From: an uncultured Rhodospirillaceae bacterium
GTDB taxonomy: Bacteria > Pseudomonadota > Alphaproteobacteria > Rhodospirillales > Casp-alpha2
NCBI GenBank assembly: GCA_913030825.1
Contig: CAJWCU010000010.1
Coordinates: forward strand, 1-64,000
DNA length: 64,000 nucleotides
Direction of reading: 5' to 3'
The notes beneath the pieces were generated by a model. That model saw only the letters and a list, made by a program, of their open reading frames with translations, did no database searches and was not told the origin of the DNA. Shown here piece after piece: positions 33,972 through 42,916 of this stretch. Numbering within the stretch: the stretch's first letter is position 1; each line of letters starts with the position of its first letter. A program made the translations under genes and the position numbers.

Positions 33972-35729
33972 CTACTCCGCCGCCCCTTCCGTCAGCAGGG
34001 TTTCACCGGGTTTCACGCGGGTGAACTTGACCGGTTCCGTCGTGATGTCGATGGCGCCGTCGGTCAGCTTCACGCGGGTGAAGCGGGAATTTTCCACATC
34101 GCGGACGTCCGGGAAATCGGCGCGGTAATGGGCGCCCCGTGAATCGTCGCGCGCCGTGGCGGCGGCGGTGATCGCCTTCGAAACCAAAATCAGGTTCTTC
34201 AGGTTCAGCCAGTCGTGCCAGGTCAGGTTATAGGCGAGGTCCGTGCCCGTGACCCCGGCCTTGTCCAGGTCGGCGTCCAGTTCTTCCAAACCGGCCTCGG
34301 CCCGCTTGAGGCTTTCCAGGTCGCGGATGATGCCGGCATCTTCCCACATCAGGTCGTAAAGCCGCACGCGGACGTCGTCGATGGTCGTCCCGCCGCCACC
34401 GACGGGCTGGCAGAGCGGACGCCCCGCGCGGGCGATGGCGGCCTCGATCTCGGACCCGTCCGGTTCGGCGAATTGGCCGTGTTCGGGCGTCCATTTGGCG
34501 ATGGTGTCACCGGCGATGCCGCCGAACACGGTCGAATTGGCGACGCCGTTGCCGCCCAGGCGGTTGGCGCCATGGACACCGCCCGTATCCTCGCCGGCCG
34601 CGAACAGGCCGTCGATAGCAGTCGAACAATCGGCTTCGAACTCGGCCCCGCCCATCATGTAATGGGCGGTCGGCACGACCTCGACCAGACCTTCCGCCAG
34701 ATCGAAGCCGCAATCGGCGCAGCGTTCGACCATGCCCTTGAAGTTCTTGCGGACCTGCGGCGTGTCCAAATGCTTCATGGTGATGTAGAGCCCGCCATTG
34801 GCCGCCGTGTTGCCCGCCCGCATTTCCGTGAACATGGCGCGGGAGACGATGTCGCGGGTCGCGCGTTCGTTGCGCTCGTCATACTTATGCATGAAGCGTT
34901 CTTCGTCGCCGCCAAGAAGGTAGCCGCCGAAACCGCGGAGGCCTTCCTCGATGATCGTGCCGGTCATGCGGGTGTCCGACCCGGCGATCAGGCCGGTCGG
35001 GTGGAACTGCACCATTTCCATATCGCGCAAGGCGAGGCCCGCGCGCATGGCCATGGCCATGCCGTCGCAGGATTTGTCGCCCGACGGCGTGTGGTACTTG
35101 TACATGGTCGGCCCGCCACCGGTCGCCAGCAGCACGGCCTTGGCCTGGACGAAACGGAAGTGGCCCGTCCGCATGTCGATGAACAGCACGCCGGAAATCC
35201 GCGAGCCGTCCTTGGACTTCACCAATTCGATGGCGCGGTGGTCTTCCAGCTTGTCGACATCGCGGGCCCAGGTCTGTTCCATCAGGCGGTTGATGATTTC
35301 GATGCCCGTCAGATCGCCCTTGTGGACCGTGCGGTCGAAGGTCTGCCCGGCGAAGGCCTTCTGGTGGACGGAGCCGTCGGGGTTGCGGTCGAAATAGCAG
35401 CCCAGTTCGTTTTCAAGTTCGCGAATGCGGACCTGGGCTTCGGTCACCAGGGTCCAAGCGAGGTCCTGATTGTTGAGCCACTTGCCGCCCTCGACGGTAT
35501 CCATGAAATGGCGTTCGGCGCTGTCGCCCGGGGCCAGGGCGACGTTGTAGCCGCCCTGCACCATGCGGGTGCAGCCGGTCTTGCCGAGCAAGCCCTTGAC
35601 CGCGACGGTGACCTTCAGCTCAGGCGCCAGGTCCTTGGCGTGCAGGGCCGCGAACAGCCCGGCCCCGCCGGAGCCCAGGATCAGAACGTCCGTCTGTTGA
35701 CGGTCGATGCTTTCGACTTCCGTGCTCAC
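33972..35729 (-). CDS. succinate dehydrogenase/fumarate reductase-type flavoprotein subunit
   Basis: This 585-aa FAD subunit is the last gene of the operon. GTG 35729-35727 overlaps the fumarase beta stop (GTGA). The FAD motif is DVLILGSGGAGLFAALHA. Where SdhA/FrdA carry the His that binds FAD covalently (SHT..AQGG), this protein has GCTRMVQGG with Cys53, so FAD is probably not His-linked. Catalytic positions look kept: VQFHPTGL, EEGLRGFGGYL, VVPTAHYMMGG and HGANRLGGNG. The partner Fe-S and two membrane subunits are encoded upstream in the same operon. Fumarate reduction or succinate oxidation is likely; a substituted dicarboxylate is possible. Confidence 0.88.
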   Translation of the reverse strand: MSTEVESIDRQQTDVLILGSGGAGLFAALHAKDLAPELKVTVAVKGLLGKTGCTRMVQGGYNVALAPGDSAERHFMDTVEGGKWLNNQDLAWTLVTEAQVRIRELENELGCYFDRNPDGSVHQKAFAGQTFDRTVHKGDLTGIEIINRLMEQTWARDVDKLEDHRAIELVKSKDGSRISGVLFIDMRTGHFRFVQAKAVLLATGGGPTMYKYHTPSGDKSCDGMAMAMRAGLALRDMEMVQFHPTGLIAGSDTRMTGTIIEEGLRGFGGYLLGGDEERFMHKYDERNERATRDIVSRAMFTEMRAGNTAANGGLYITMKHLDTPQVRKNFKGMVERCADCGFDLAEGLVEVVPTAHYMMGGAEFEADCSTAIDGLFAAGEDTGGVHGANRLGGNGVANSTVFGGIAGDTIAKWTPEHGQFAEPDGSEIEAAIARAGRPLCQPVGGGGTTIDDVRVRLYDLMWEDAGIIRDLESLKRAEAGLEELDADLDKAGVTGTDLAYNLTWHDWLNLKNLILVSKAITAAATARDDSRGAHYRADFPDVRDVENSRFTRVKLTDGAIDITTEPVKFTRVKPGETLLTEGAAE

Positions 35730-36352
35730 GAAGATGCTCCTTCCGCGGTCACACCCATGGCCGCCAATGCCTCGGCCCTGCGATCCGCCGCCGTCTTCTT
35801 GACCCCGTCATAGAGCGAGCCGCCATGGGCATCCATGGCGACCAGCAGGGGGCCGAAATGCTTGATCCGGAATTCCCACAGGCATTCCGGGTTGAGGTCT
35901 TCCAGATCGACGTCGGTGATGCGCTCGATCCAGGTCGTCTCCAGCGCCGCCGTGCCGCCGATGATGGCAAGGTAGACCCCGCCCAGATCCTTGAACGCCG
36001 CCCGGCTGTCTTCGCCCAGGCCGCCCTTGCCGATGACCATGCGCACGCCGTTCTTTTCCATCAGCGGGCGGGTGAAGCGTTCCATCCGCATCGACGTCGT
36101 CGTGCCGATGCAGACTGATTCGTACCCGGCCGGGCAGAAATTGGACGGCGGCACCTTCTTCACGTTGGGCGCCGTATGGATCACCGCATGGCCCGCGAGG
36201 TCGAACTTGGTCTCGCGGCCCTTGTCGAACATATGGATCTGCGTCGCGTCGCGGATACCGTAAAGCCAGTCTTCCAGGATCACGGTATCGCCGATCTTTA
36301 GCTCGCGGATCTGCTCTTCAGTACAGGGCATGTGAATTGTGTGTTCAGTCAT
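35726..36352 (-). CDS. class I fumarase-family hydratase, beta subunit
   Basis: This 208-aa subunit starts at ATG 36352-36350 behind GGGAGG. It matches the C-terminal domain of Fe-S class I fumarases and tartrate dehydratase (FumA C-terminal/TtdB). Motifs are LKIGDTVILEDWLYGIRDA, GHAVIHTAPNVKK, FCPAGYESVCIGTTTSMRM and MVIGKGGLG, ending with KHFGPLLVAMDAHGG. Together with the alpha subunit it should form an oxygen-sensitive 4Fe-4S hydratase. It overlaps the flavoprotein gene by 4 nt. Fumarate/malate is the default substrate; mesaconate or tartrate cannot be excluded. Confidence 0.9.
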   Translation of the reverse strand: MTEHTIHMPCTEEQIRELKIGDTVILEDWLYGIRDATQIHMFDKGRETKFDLAGHAVIHTAPNVKKVPPSNFCPAGYESVCIGTTTSMRMERFTRPLMEKNGVRMVIGKGGLGEDSRAAFKDLGGVYLAIIGGTAALETTWIERITDVDLEDLNPECLWEFRIKHFGPLLVAMDAHGGSLYDGVKKTAADRRAEALAAMGVTAEGASS

Positions 36353-36366
36353 TATCTCACCCTCCC

Positions 36367-37242
36367 TTAAAAGCCGATCTCGACGCCCTTGGGCGTGAAG
36401 CTCGCTCGCGCACGGCGTGCCGAATGGCACATGATGTTGACGGCCACCGGGTTCATGGTGATGTGGGTCGCCGCCGTCTCGACGTGAACGGCGAAGGCCG
36501 TGCTGTCACCGCCCAGGCCCTGCGGGCCAATGCCCAGCATGTTGACCGCCGCCGAGAGTTCCTTTTCCAGCTTGGCGCCTTCCGGATCGGGGCAGGTCGA
36601 GCCCAAGGCCCGCGCCCCGGCCTTCTTGGCCAGCTTGGTGCAAAGGTCGGACGTGCCGCCGACACCGACGCCGACGATGGTCGGCGGGCAGACGCGGCCG
36701 CCGCATTCGATAACCTTGTCGACGACGAAGCTCTTGATACCCGCGACGCCCTCGGCCGGGATGCACATTTTCAGGTAGCTTCCGTTTTCCGAACCGGAGC
36801 CCTTGGGGATCATCTCCATCTCGAAGACTTCGTCCTTGTCGGTGAAGTCGATGTTGATGACCGGCACGCGGATGCCGCAGGACGTCTGCTCGTTCACGCG
36901 GGTGATCGGATGGACGACGGAGGAGCGCAGCGGATGTTCCGTGGTCGCCCGCTCGCATCCCTTGCGGATCGCTTCCTTCAGCTTGTAGCCGTCGAAGTCG
37001 ATGCCGCTGCCGATTTCCAGGTTGTAGATCGGGATGCCCGTGTCCTGGCACAGAAGGTTCGTCGTGTCCTCGGCGACCTCGATGTTCTGAATCATCGTCG
37101 CCAGGATCGATTTCGCCGTCGGGTCCGTTTCCGTGGCGTCGAGGCGCTTGAAGCCCTCCTTGATGTCCGGCGGCAGAATCTTCAGCGCCTGGATGTAGAG
37201 ATGTTTGGCCGCTTCTTCCACGGCTTCCATGTCGAGTTTCAT
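36367..37242 (-). CDS. class I fumarase-family hydratase, alpha subunit
   Basis: This 291-aa catalytic subunit begins KLDMEAVEEAAKHLYIQAL. The three Cys ligands of the 4Fe-4S cluster are expected in NLLCQDTGIP, VIECGGRVCPPTIVG, and near GGTSDLCTKLAKKAG. Other family segments are SSVVHPITRVNEQTSCGIR and ALGSTCPDPEGAKLEKEL, with MNPVAVNIMCHSARRA close to the end. It lies 14 nt before the beta subunit and 24 nt after the small membrane subunit gene, so it is inside the reductase operon. That makes a coupled fumarate to succinate and malate to fumarate system plausible. Confidence 0.92.
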   Translation of the reverse strand: MKLDMEAVEEAAKHLYIQALKILPPDIKEGFKRLDATETDPTAKSILATMIQNIEVAEDTTNLLCQDTGIPIYNLEIGSGIDFDGYKLKEAIRKGCERATTEHPLRSSVVHPITRVNEQTSCGIRVPVINIDFTDKDEVFEMEMIPKGSGSENGSYLKMCIPAEGVAGIKSFVVDKVIECGGRVCPPTIVGVGVGGTSDLCTKLAKKAGARALGSTCPDPEGAKLEKELSAAVNMLGIGPQGLGGDSTAFAVHVETAATHITMNPVAVNIMCHSARRARASFTPKGVEIGF

Positions 37243-37266
37243 ATCGTCTACTCCTTCAACCCTGTC

Positions 37267-37605
37267 TCAACCGGCGTTGAGCAGGAACAGCAGACCGGCC
37301 GCGACGGACAGCCCACCGGTGATCGCAACCACCGATTTCTGCCAATCGCGCCAGGCCAGGAATTCAATGGCGAGCACGCGAAGCCCGCCGGTCATATGGG
37401 CGGCCAACAGGATCACCAATCCGGTTTCCAGCAGTTTGACCAGGGGTGCCTCGGTCCAGCTCAGGAACATGTCCAGCGTCGCCGCCTGTTCGACCGCCAG
37501 CCCCAGCACATAGAAATGAGCCGGCAGAAAGAACAGCAGCGCGACCCCCGACAGCCGGTGCAGGGCGAAGGCCCAGTAGTTGGCATGATTGCGGTGTGCT
37601 TTCAT
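37267..37605 (-). CDS. succinate dehydrogenase/fumarate reductase membrane subunit (second)
   Basis: This 112-aa subunit starts at ATG 37605-37603, 4 nt after the stop of the preceding membrane subunit. It has three hydrophobic helices. FALHRLSGVALLFFLPAHFY is the quinone-site helix, and ILLAAHMTGGLRVLAIEF carries a His in the place of the SdhC haem b ligand. The other membrane subunit also has such a His (ALHAPVGLR), so a di-haem anchor is possible. It passes electrons between the quinone pool and the Fe-S subunit. Confidence 0.83.
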   Translation of the reverse strand: MKAHRNHANYWAFALHRLSGVALLFFLPAHFYVLGLAVEQAATLDMFLSWTEAPLVKLLETGLVILLAAHMTGGLRVLAIEFLAWRDWQKSVVAITGGLSVAAGLLFLLNAG

Positions 37606-37609
37606 TGTC

Positions 37610-37960
37610 TTACGCCCCCAATCCATAGAGGCCGATCACGGCGCGGAAGCCCATCACCAGGATCAGCACGCAGACGGCCGCCATGATCCAATGGGTCGTC
37701 CGCCGCCCGAAGGACGTGTACTCGCGCAGGATATTGCGCAGCCCCACCGGCGCATGCAGCGCCACGGAGACGACGAAGACCGAATAGAAAAGAAGCCAGG
37801 GAACCGAGCCGCCGACGCGGGCGACGATTTCCTTGGACGTCACACCCCCCTGGACGGCGATGACGATGACGGCCAGATGGACGATGACGCAGACGGCCAG
37901 GATGGCGGCGGTCACCCGCTGCACCAGCCATTCGAGAATTTCGGCTCGGGCGGAGGTCAT
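37610..37960 (-). CDS. succinate dehydrogenase/fumarate reductase membrane subunit (first)
   Basis: This 116-aa protein has three hydrophobic helices: AAILAVCVIVHLAVIVIAV, PWLLFYSVFVVSVALH and WIMAAVCVLILVMGFRAVIG. VALHAPVGLRNILREY resembles the haem-binding helix of SdhC/SdhD proteins. ATG 37960 lies 3 nt after the Fe-S subunit stop. The short length and pairing with the next gene fit a two-subunit anchor rather than the single fused FrdC type. Confidence 0.82.
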   Translation of the reverse strand: MTSARAEILEWLVQRVTAAILAVCVIVHLAVIVIAVQGGVTSKEIVARVGGSVPWLLFYSVFVVSVALHAPVGLRNILREYTSFGRRTTHWIMAAVCVLILVMGFRAVIGLYGLGA

Positions 37961-37963
37961 GGA

Positions 37964-38683
37964 TCAGATCTCCCCCTTCAGCGCCGCCTTGACCGTCGCC
38001 CGCTTGAGGCCGGCGATCGAGGCCGTCGGATTGAGATGCTTGGGGCAGAGCTCGAAACAGCTTTGGTGCGAATGACAGGCCTGGCAGCCGCCGGAGCCGG
38101 AAATCGCCTTCAAGCGTTCCGCCCGGCCGCCATCGCGCACGTCGTTGTGCAACGTCCAGGCGCGGTTGAGCGCCGCCGGGCCGAGGTAGTCGCCCAGCCA
38201 GGCGACCGTGTCGCAGGCCGAATAACAGACGCCGCAGTTGATGCATTCGATCCCGGCGGAGGCTTCCTTACGCTGCGGGTCATCCGGCGAGACCTGGGCG
38301 AAATCGTCGGCGCGGGTCGCCGTCGGCACGAACTGGGCCTTGGCCTGGGTCCATTTTTCGAAGAAGTCAGTCATGTCAACGGCGAGGTCGCGGATCACCG
38401 GCAGGTTGCGCAGCGGCTGGATGCGCAGCGTCCCGTCGCCCGCGACCTTGTCGATATGGGTGCGGCAGGTCCAGCGCGGCTTGCCGTTGACGGTCATCGC
38501 GCAGGACCCGCAGACGCCGACGCGGCAGGCGAAGCGGTAACTCAGCCCCGGGTCCAGGTTACGCTGCACGTAGGTGACGATGTCGAGAACGGTCTGGCTC
38601 TCCATGCGCGGCACTTGGTAGGTCTGAAACTCGCCCTCTTCCTTGCCACGCCAAATTTCGACGGTGATGGTTTCGCTGCTCAT
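37964..38683 (-). CDS. succinate dehydrogenase/fumarate reductase iron-sulfur subunit
   Basis: This 239-aa subunit starts at ATG 38683-38681 with CGGAAG upstream; the frame is open 12 codons further. The 2Fe-2S site is FACRVGVCGSCAMTVNG with the last Cys in RWTCRTHI. The 4Fe-4S ligands are CINCGVCYSAC, and the 3Fe-4S region is GGCQACHSHQSCFELCPK. It links the flavoprotein to the membrane anchor. The gene order FeS, two anchors, fumarase alpha, fumarase beta, flavoprotein is unusual, since canonical operons keep flavoprotein and Fe-S genes adjacent. Confidence 0.92.
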   Translation of the reverse strand: MSSETITVEIWRGKEEGEFQTYQVPRMESQTVLDIVTYVQRNLDPGLSYRFACRVGVCGSCAMTVNGKPRWTCRTHIDKVAGDGTLRIQPLRNLPVIRDLAVDMTDFFEKWTQAKAQFVPTATRADDFAQVSPDDPQRKEASAGIECINCGVCYSACDTVAWLGDYLGPAALNRAWTLHNDVRDGGRAERLKAISGSGGCQACHSHQSCFELCPKHLNPTASIAGLKRATVKAALKGEI

Positions 38684-38724
38684 GTTCGCTTCCGTTGCTG
38701 ACGTCTTCCCTGTTTGCACGCGTG

Positions 38725-39492
38725 CTATTCGTGTTTCTCGCCCAGCACCAGGCGGCGGTCCGTCGGCGGAAACCAGGCGATCTGATAACTGATCGGCCGT
38801 CCGCGCCGTTCGAACCCTTCCATGTGGTAGGCCAGGCCCGGCTGTCCGTCCGGTTGGCCCAACGCCCGCGCGACGCTACCGGGCAGCGGCACGCAAGAGA
38901 CCATTTCACGCACCCGTTCCGTGACGACGTTGAATTCGTCGGCCAGAAAGGCGCGGATGTTGACGTTTTCCAGTTCCTTCGGCGCGATGCGCAGCAATCC
39001 GGCGACCCGGTCGGCCGGCAGGTAAAGCTCGCTGATGCCCGTATAGGCGTGGTTCACGTCGATCCGCCGGGAGACTACGATCAGTTCACGGTTGCCCAGA
39101 AAATCGCGCCAGGGGCCGCTGCGCCGCGCCGGTTCGATCGCGCCGACCTGGGTATAGACCGGCAGCAACGATTTGCCGTCGTCGGCGAGAAAGCGGAAGT
39201 GCCAAAGGTCCTGCGGCGCCATGGCCGGTTCCGCCACGAAGGTGCCGTGCCCATGGCGGCGCACCAGCAGGCCCCGGTCGGCCAGCGTGTTCAAGGCTTT
39301 CTGAATGGTGCCCAGGCTGGCGGGCAGAACCCGCGCCAATTCCGTTTCCGGCGGCAGTTTTTCGCCGGTCTTCAACGCACCCTGCCGAATGGCGCGGGTT
39401 ATGGCGTCGGACAGAAGAAGATATTTGGGCAGCCGGTCGGCGCCCGCGGGGGGGGCGTCCTCAAGCGCCGTTGCCAGGGTGGTGGCAATCAT
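38725..39492 (-). CDS. GntR/HutC-type regulator with UTRA domain
   Basis: This 255-aa repressor-type protein has an N-terminal winged helix (residues ~22-90: YLLLSDAITRAIRQGAL, LPPETELARVLPASLGTIQ, LVRRHGHGTFVAEP). A UTRA ligand-binding domain (~105-250) follows, with SELYLPADRVAGLL and ISYQIAWFPPTDRRLV. It is the first gene of the run leading to the Fe-S subunit, 41 nt away, so it likely controls the reductase/fumarase operon. A 16-bp palindrome 90 nt upstream is the obvious operator. A dicarboxylate or related effector is likely. Confidence 0.87.
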   Translation of the reverse strand: MIATTLATALEDAPPAGADRLPKYLLLSDAITRAIRQGALKTGEKLPPETELARVLPASLGTIQKALNTLADRGLLVRRHGHGTFVAEPAMAPQDLWHFRFLADDGKSLLPVYTQVGAIEPARRSGPWRDFLGNRELIVVSRRIDVNHAYTGISELYLPADRVAGLLRIAPKELENVNIRAFLADEFNVVTERVREMVSCVPLPGSVARALGQPDGQPGLAYHMEGFERRGRPISYQIAWFPPTDRRLVLGEKHE

Positions 39493-39581
39493 GGATACGT
39501 TTCCTCGGTGGTCCGGCGTCGATTTTTATTTGCCGGATCGTTCCCAGATTCCTACACCCGGGATATGAGACTTCGCAAGTC

Positions 39582-39597
39582 CTATATAGCTATATAG
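39582..39597. promoter_or_regulatory. 16-bp perfect palindrome, candidate GntR operator
   Basis: CTATATAGCTATATAG is its own reverse complement. It lies 90 nt upstream of the GntR/UTRA start, in an AT-rich spot within GC-rich surroundings. HutC-type regulators bind short TATA-centred palindromes, so autoregulation is likely. Confidence 0.5.
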
Positions 39598-39645
39598 CTT
39601 TCCAAAGGCGCTCCCGGCCCGCGCCCCGCCGGAAAATTCCCCACG

Positions 39646-40560
39646 TTATCCTTGCGACAGCGCGATCAACGCGCCGAATGCATCGTCACCGGCCAGGTGG
39701 ATATGACTGCCGACCCGCCGGAACGGCAATCCGGCCTCGCTCCAGGCCGCTTGGGCGGCGGGTAGGTCCGCGACCTCGACACGGAACCCGGCGAACAGGG
39801 CTTCTTCCCCCTGGGGCTGGGGCGGTTCCGCCCCGGGATAGGTCTCGACGAAAGCATCCGGTTCAAGAATGCAGAATCCCCCGCCGCTGACCCCGGCGCA
39901 GAGGCCGCCGTTGATTGGCACGACCGCGCCGAATAGGCGCCGCAGGAAATTCGCGTGCAGTTCGGGAACCTCGGAAACCATGAAGACCTCGGCAATGCGC
40001 AAAGCGCCGTTGGCATGGGTCTGGTAATCGGGTTTCCAGAACACGGACGCCGGATGACGGTGGTCGCAGGTGAAGAAGCTCGCGCGCGGCATCGCCGGAT
40101 TGGGCGCGAAGGTCAGGCGAAAATCGAGTTTGACCTCGGTCCCGTCGGGCTGGCGCGCCGTCCGCCCGAACCCGAAGGGCGCCGGCAGGTCGAGACCGGC
40201 GGCGGTAAAACGGGCCCGGTCGACTTCCCATCCCGGCGAGGTCAGGGCCAGCATGGCCATCCCGCCGGGCCGGTCTGCCATGGATTTCAAATAATCGCGA
40301 TTATAGGCGCCGAAAGAGAATTCGCCCTCGCCCGGCTCGGGCACGTCTTCGGGCTTGGTCACGGCCAGCAACTCGATGAACGAGCCCTGCATCTGCGCCA
40401 ATCGATTGCCCGTGCCAAAGGGATGCTGCGCCTTAGGCGTCAGCGTAAAGCCGATGCGTTCGTAAAACGCAGCCGCCGCGTCGAGGTCGTGGACCGTCAG
40501 AACCACATGATCGAAACCAGCTGGTTCCAAGGGGCCGTCGAGTAAGGGTTCTTCCGCCAT
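39646..40560 (-). CDS. VOC-family (glyoxalase/dioxygenase fold) protein
   Basis: This 304-aa protein has a VOC N-terminal module (FDHVVLTVHDLDAAAAFYERIGF, in pieces FDHVVLTVHDL and AAFYERIGFTL). A second half with glyoxalase_3-like features (HRHPASVFWKPDYQTHANG) follows. Metal ligands His18 and Glu at FIELLAV fit a VOC metal site. Start and stop codons of this gene and the upstream DUF3604 gene overlap by one nucleotide (TAATG), so they are translationally coupled. Possible roles are ring-cleavage, epimerase or lyase chemistry; the substrate is not known. Confidence 0.75.
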   Translation of the reverse strand: MAEEPLLDGPLEPAGFDHVVLTVHDLDAAAAFYERIGFTLTPKAQHPFGTGNRLAQMQGSFIELLAVTKPEDVPEPGEGEFSFGAYNRDYLKSMADRPGGMAMLALTSPGWEVDRARFTAAGLDLPAPFGFGRTARQPDGTEVKLDFRLTFAPNPAMPRASFFTCDHRHPASVFWKPDYQTHANGALRIAEVFMVSEVPELHANFLRRLFGAVVPINGGLCAGVSGGGFCILEPDAFVETYPGAEPPQPQGEEALFAGFRVEVADLPAAQAAWSEAGLPFRRVGSHIHLAGDDAFGALIALSQG

Positions 40561-42803
40561 TAGGGCACCAAATAAATCGGCGACGACCAGATGACGTGGC
40601 CGTCTTCCAGGGTGATCCGGACGTAAAGCGCGTCATCTCGGTCCGGCGACAAGGGAATGCGGCGTTCCAGGCGAAGCCGCGCATGGGGGTTTTCCTCGGG
40701 CAGGCGGTAGACCCGCACACGGCGACCCAGGCCGCCCGCTTCCAGGCATGTATCCTCGCGGCCGATGTCCTGGACGGCCAGGGTTTCCTTGACCAGCGGC
40801 GTGTCGATGGTCAGCCAGCCCATGACCATGTCGTCCAGCCAGGCGTCGAAGCCGATGAAGCCGCCGGTGGTCAGCGACGACCATTCGACGCGCTGGGGGC
40901 TGACCAGGTCGAGTTTCTTTTCGATGTTGTACCAGTTGATCGGCTCGATCCGGGTGAAGGCGTTGCCGGACAGCTCGGCCGAGCCGTCCCAGATCGTCTC
41001 GCGCCCCCGCCCCCGGTATTCCGATCCTTCCCAGATCACCCGGATGCGCCGCCCCATGTCTTCCTTTTCCGACGGCCGCCAGGTTTCCAGCAGACGCAGG
41101 CCATTGCGGATGTCGATCCGCTCGATCGGCGCACCTGCGTGGATGTCGATCTCGAACAGGGCTTCGCCCGCGTCCGTGCGCAGGATATCGCCCATCACGG
41201 CCTCGCTCACCTGTTCGTCCGGCGTCCCACCCAACGCCGGGTCATCGTCGTAGCGGTCGGCGGGCCGGTCCAAGGTCACCTTGGTCGTCAGCACCGCGCG
41301 GCAGCCGGTCGTGCAGTAATGATGGCGGCGGCGCAAGGCCTTCATCAGATCCGTGCGCGTCAGGTCGTCGGCGAACAGGCAGGTCAGCCCGCCGTAGGCG
41401 CCGAACCGCGTGGCACCCGGATGCGAGGCCCCCGGCCGGCCCTTATGCCCGTCCGAGGTCGCCAGGATGCCGGTGCGGTAACCCATTTCGAAGGCGTCCT
41501 CGACTAGCCATTCGAAGGTGCCCCAGGCGGAATGGACTTCGACCGAGCGTTCCTTGTCGCGGTCGTGGCCACGCCGGATATCGGCATAGCGTCCGCCGAC
41601 ATGGGCGAAGACCATTACGTCCTCGTCTTTCAGTTTGCCGAACAGGTCTTCGACGCTGTTGGCGTCCTGGACAAGGTCCGAGCGGTCCTCGACCAGGGCG
41701 TGGGAGGAGCGGTAGATCGGCCGCCCTTCCTCGGCATACAGAATGTTGCGGTCGCCGCCGAGGCAGGTATTCGCCGACCATTCGTAGCCGGGGATGACGA
41801 CGAAACGGGAATCTTGCGTGAACTCGCGGCTGAGGGTGTTCAACTCGGCCCAGAAATCGGACGTGATCTGGAAATCGTTTCCTTGGTGCACCGTCGCGTC
41901 CAGGAAAGCCCGATCCCGGGCGAAGGCGAAATAATCCCGCGCGTTGTTGGTGCCGATGGTTTCCTGGGACTGGCCATGCAGGTCGGCCCAGAAGCTGACC
42001 CTCGACCGTTTGGGCAGGACGCGCAGCGGATTGGAACTTGCCGTGACGTTGCCCGCAAGGTCGATCAGGTCGATGCGCAGGTCGCCTTCCTCCATCGCGC
42101 GCAAGCCGTCCAACTGCACCGACGCCTGACCGGGGTAGAAGGAGATTTCCTCGGGCAGATTCTCGACCGGGCGGGTCGACACCAAGCGGAAGGTATCCTC
42201 GCACTTGGTCGAGGGGTTACCCCATTTGTCCTCGCCCTTGAGACCCAGCAGAAAGGTCTCGCCGACGCGCTTCAGGGTCGGGATGATGGCCTTGTAGAGG
42301 ACCGGCGGACCCGGTTCGATGACGATGGAAGGCGTGTCGGGCAATTCCACGTAATCGTAGGTCGCGAAAGCGTCGACCAGAATGCGAAACTGGAATTCCT
42401 TTTCCTGGAAAGTCTGCATGCGCACGCCGGGGCCGCCGAACCGGCGATCCCCGATCCGAATGACGATGCGGTCGCCTTCCGACAGAAAGCCGCGCACGAC
42501 CTTGATGTAGAGCGTCTTGTCCCAGGGCCGGAAATTGCGTTTCAGGTCGTACTCCATATGGAGCACCGCCCCATTGGATGCCTGGGCCGAGACGTAATTG
42601 GGGCCTTCCGGGTCGTCCATCTGCAACCGCCCCAGGTCCGAGGCGAAGCGATGAACGATCTTGAGCGAGCCGGAATCGTCGATCCCGAACTTGCCCGCCG
42701 TATAGACGATAAAGAAGGACTGGTAGCTGCCGGCCTCCACCGGGCCCAAGGGCGCGATGGCGACGGAGCCCATTTCCTCCGGCATGTACGTCGAAAGCGG
42801 CAT
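40560..42803 (-). CDS. DUF3604 protein (PHP-like metal-dependent hydrolase candidate)
   Basis: This 747-aa protein belongs to the DUF3604 family. The N-terminal ~270 residues are beta-rich. The core begins VSFWADLHGQSQETIGTNN, and conserved patches are ATVHQGNDFQ, FVVIPGYEWSANTCLGGDRN, VFAHVGGRYADI and GILATSDGHKGRPG. His and Asp in these patches are arranged like the metal-binding set of PHP-type hydrolases. The C-terminus returns to beta structure. No signal peptide is seen. The VOC gene follows in a coupled fashion, so both may act on one compound. Function is not established for the family. Confidence 0.78.
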   Translation of the reverse strand: MPLSTYMPEEMGSVAIAPLGPVEAGSYQSFFIVYTAGKFGIDDSGSLKIVHRFASDLGRLQMDDPEGPNYVSAQASNGAVLHMEYDLKRNFRPWDKTLYIKVVRGFLSEGDRIVIRIGDRRFGGPGVRMQTFQEKEFQFRILVDAFATYDYVELPDTPSIVIEPGPPVLYKAIIPTLKRVGETFLLGLKGEDKWGNPSTKCEDTFRLVSTRPVENLPEEISFYPGQASVQLDGLRAMEEGDLRIDLIDLAGNVTASSNPLRVLPKRSRVSFWADLHGQSQETIGTNNARDYFAFARDRAFLDATVHQGNDFQITSDFWAELNTLSREFTQDSRFVVIPGYEWSANTCLGGDRNILYAEEGRPIYRSSHALVEDRSDLVQDANSVEDLFGKLKDEDVMVFAHVGGRYADIRRGHDRDKERSVEVHSAWGTFEWLVEDAFEMGYRTGILATSDGHKGRPGASHPGATRFGAYGGLTCLFADDLTRTDLMKALRRRHHYCTTGCRAVLTTKVTLDRPADRYDDDPALGGTPDEQVSEAVMGDILRTDAGEALFEIDIHAGAPIERIDIRNGLRLLETWRPSEKEDMGRRIRVIWEGSEYRGRGRETIWDGSAELSGNAFTRIEPINWYNIEKKLDLVSPQRVEWSSLTTGGFIGFDAWLDDMVMGWLTIDTPLVKETLAVQDIGREDTCLEAGGLGRRVRVYRLPEENPHARLRLERRIPLSPDRDDALYVRITLEDGHVIWSSPIYLVP

Positions 42804-42916
42804 GCCTTCGAATTCCCCCGCTTAGGGCCTATGATCCCGGCCGCCCCACGCGGCCCCAGCCCGGTTCAACACTTCGGATTGTTATAATATAGGGCCCGGA
42901 CGGCAGGAAGGGGATT

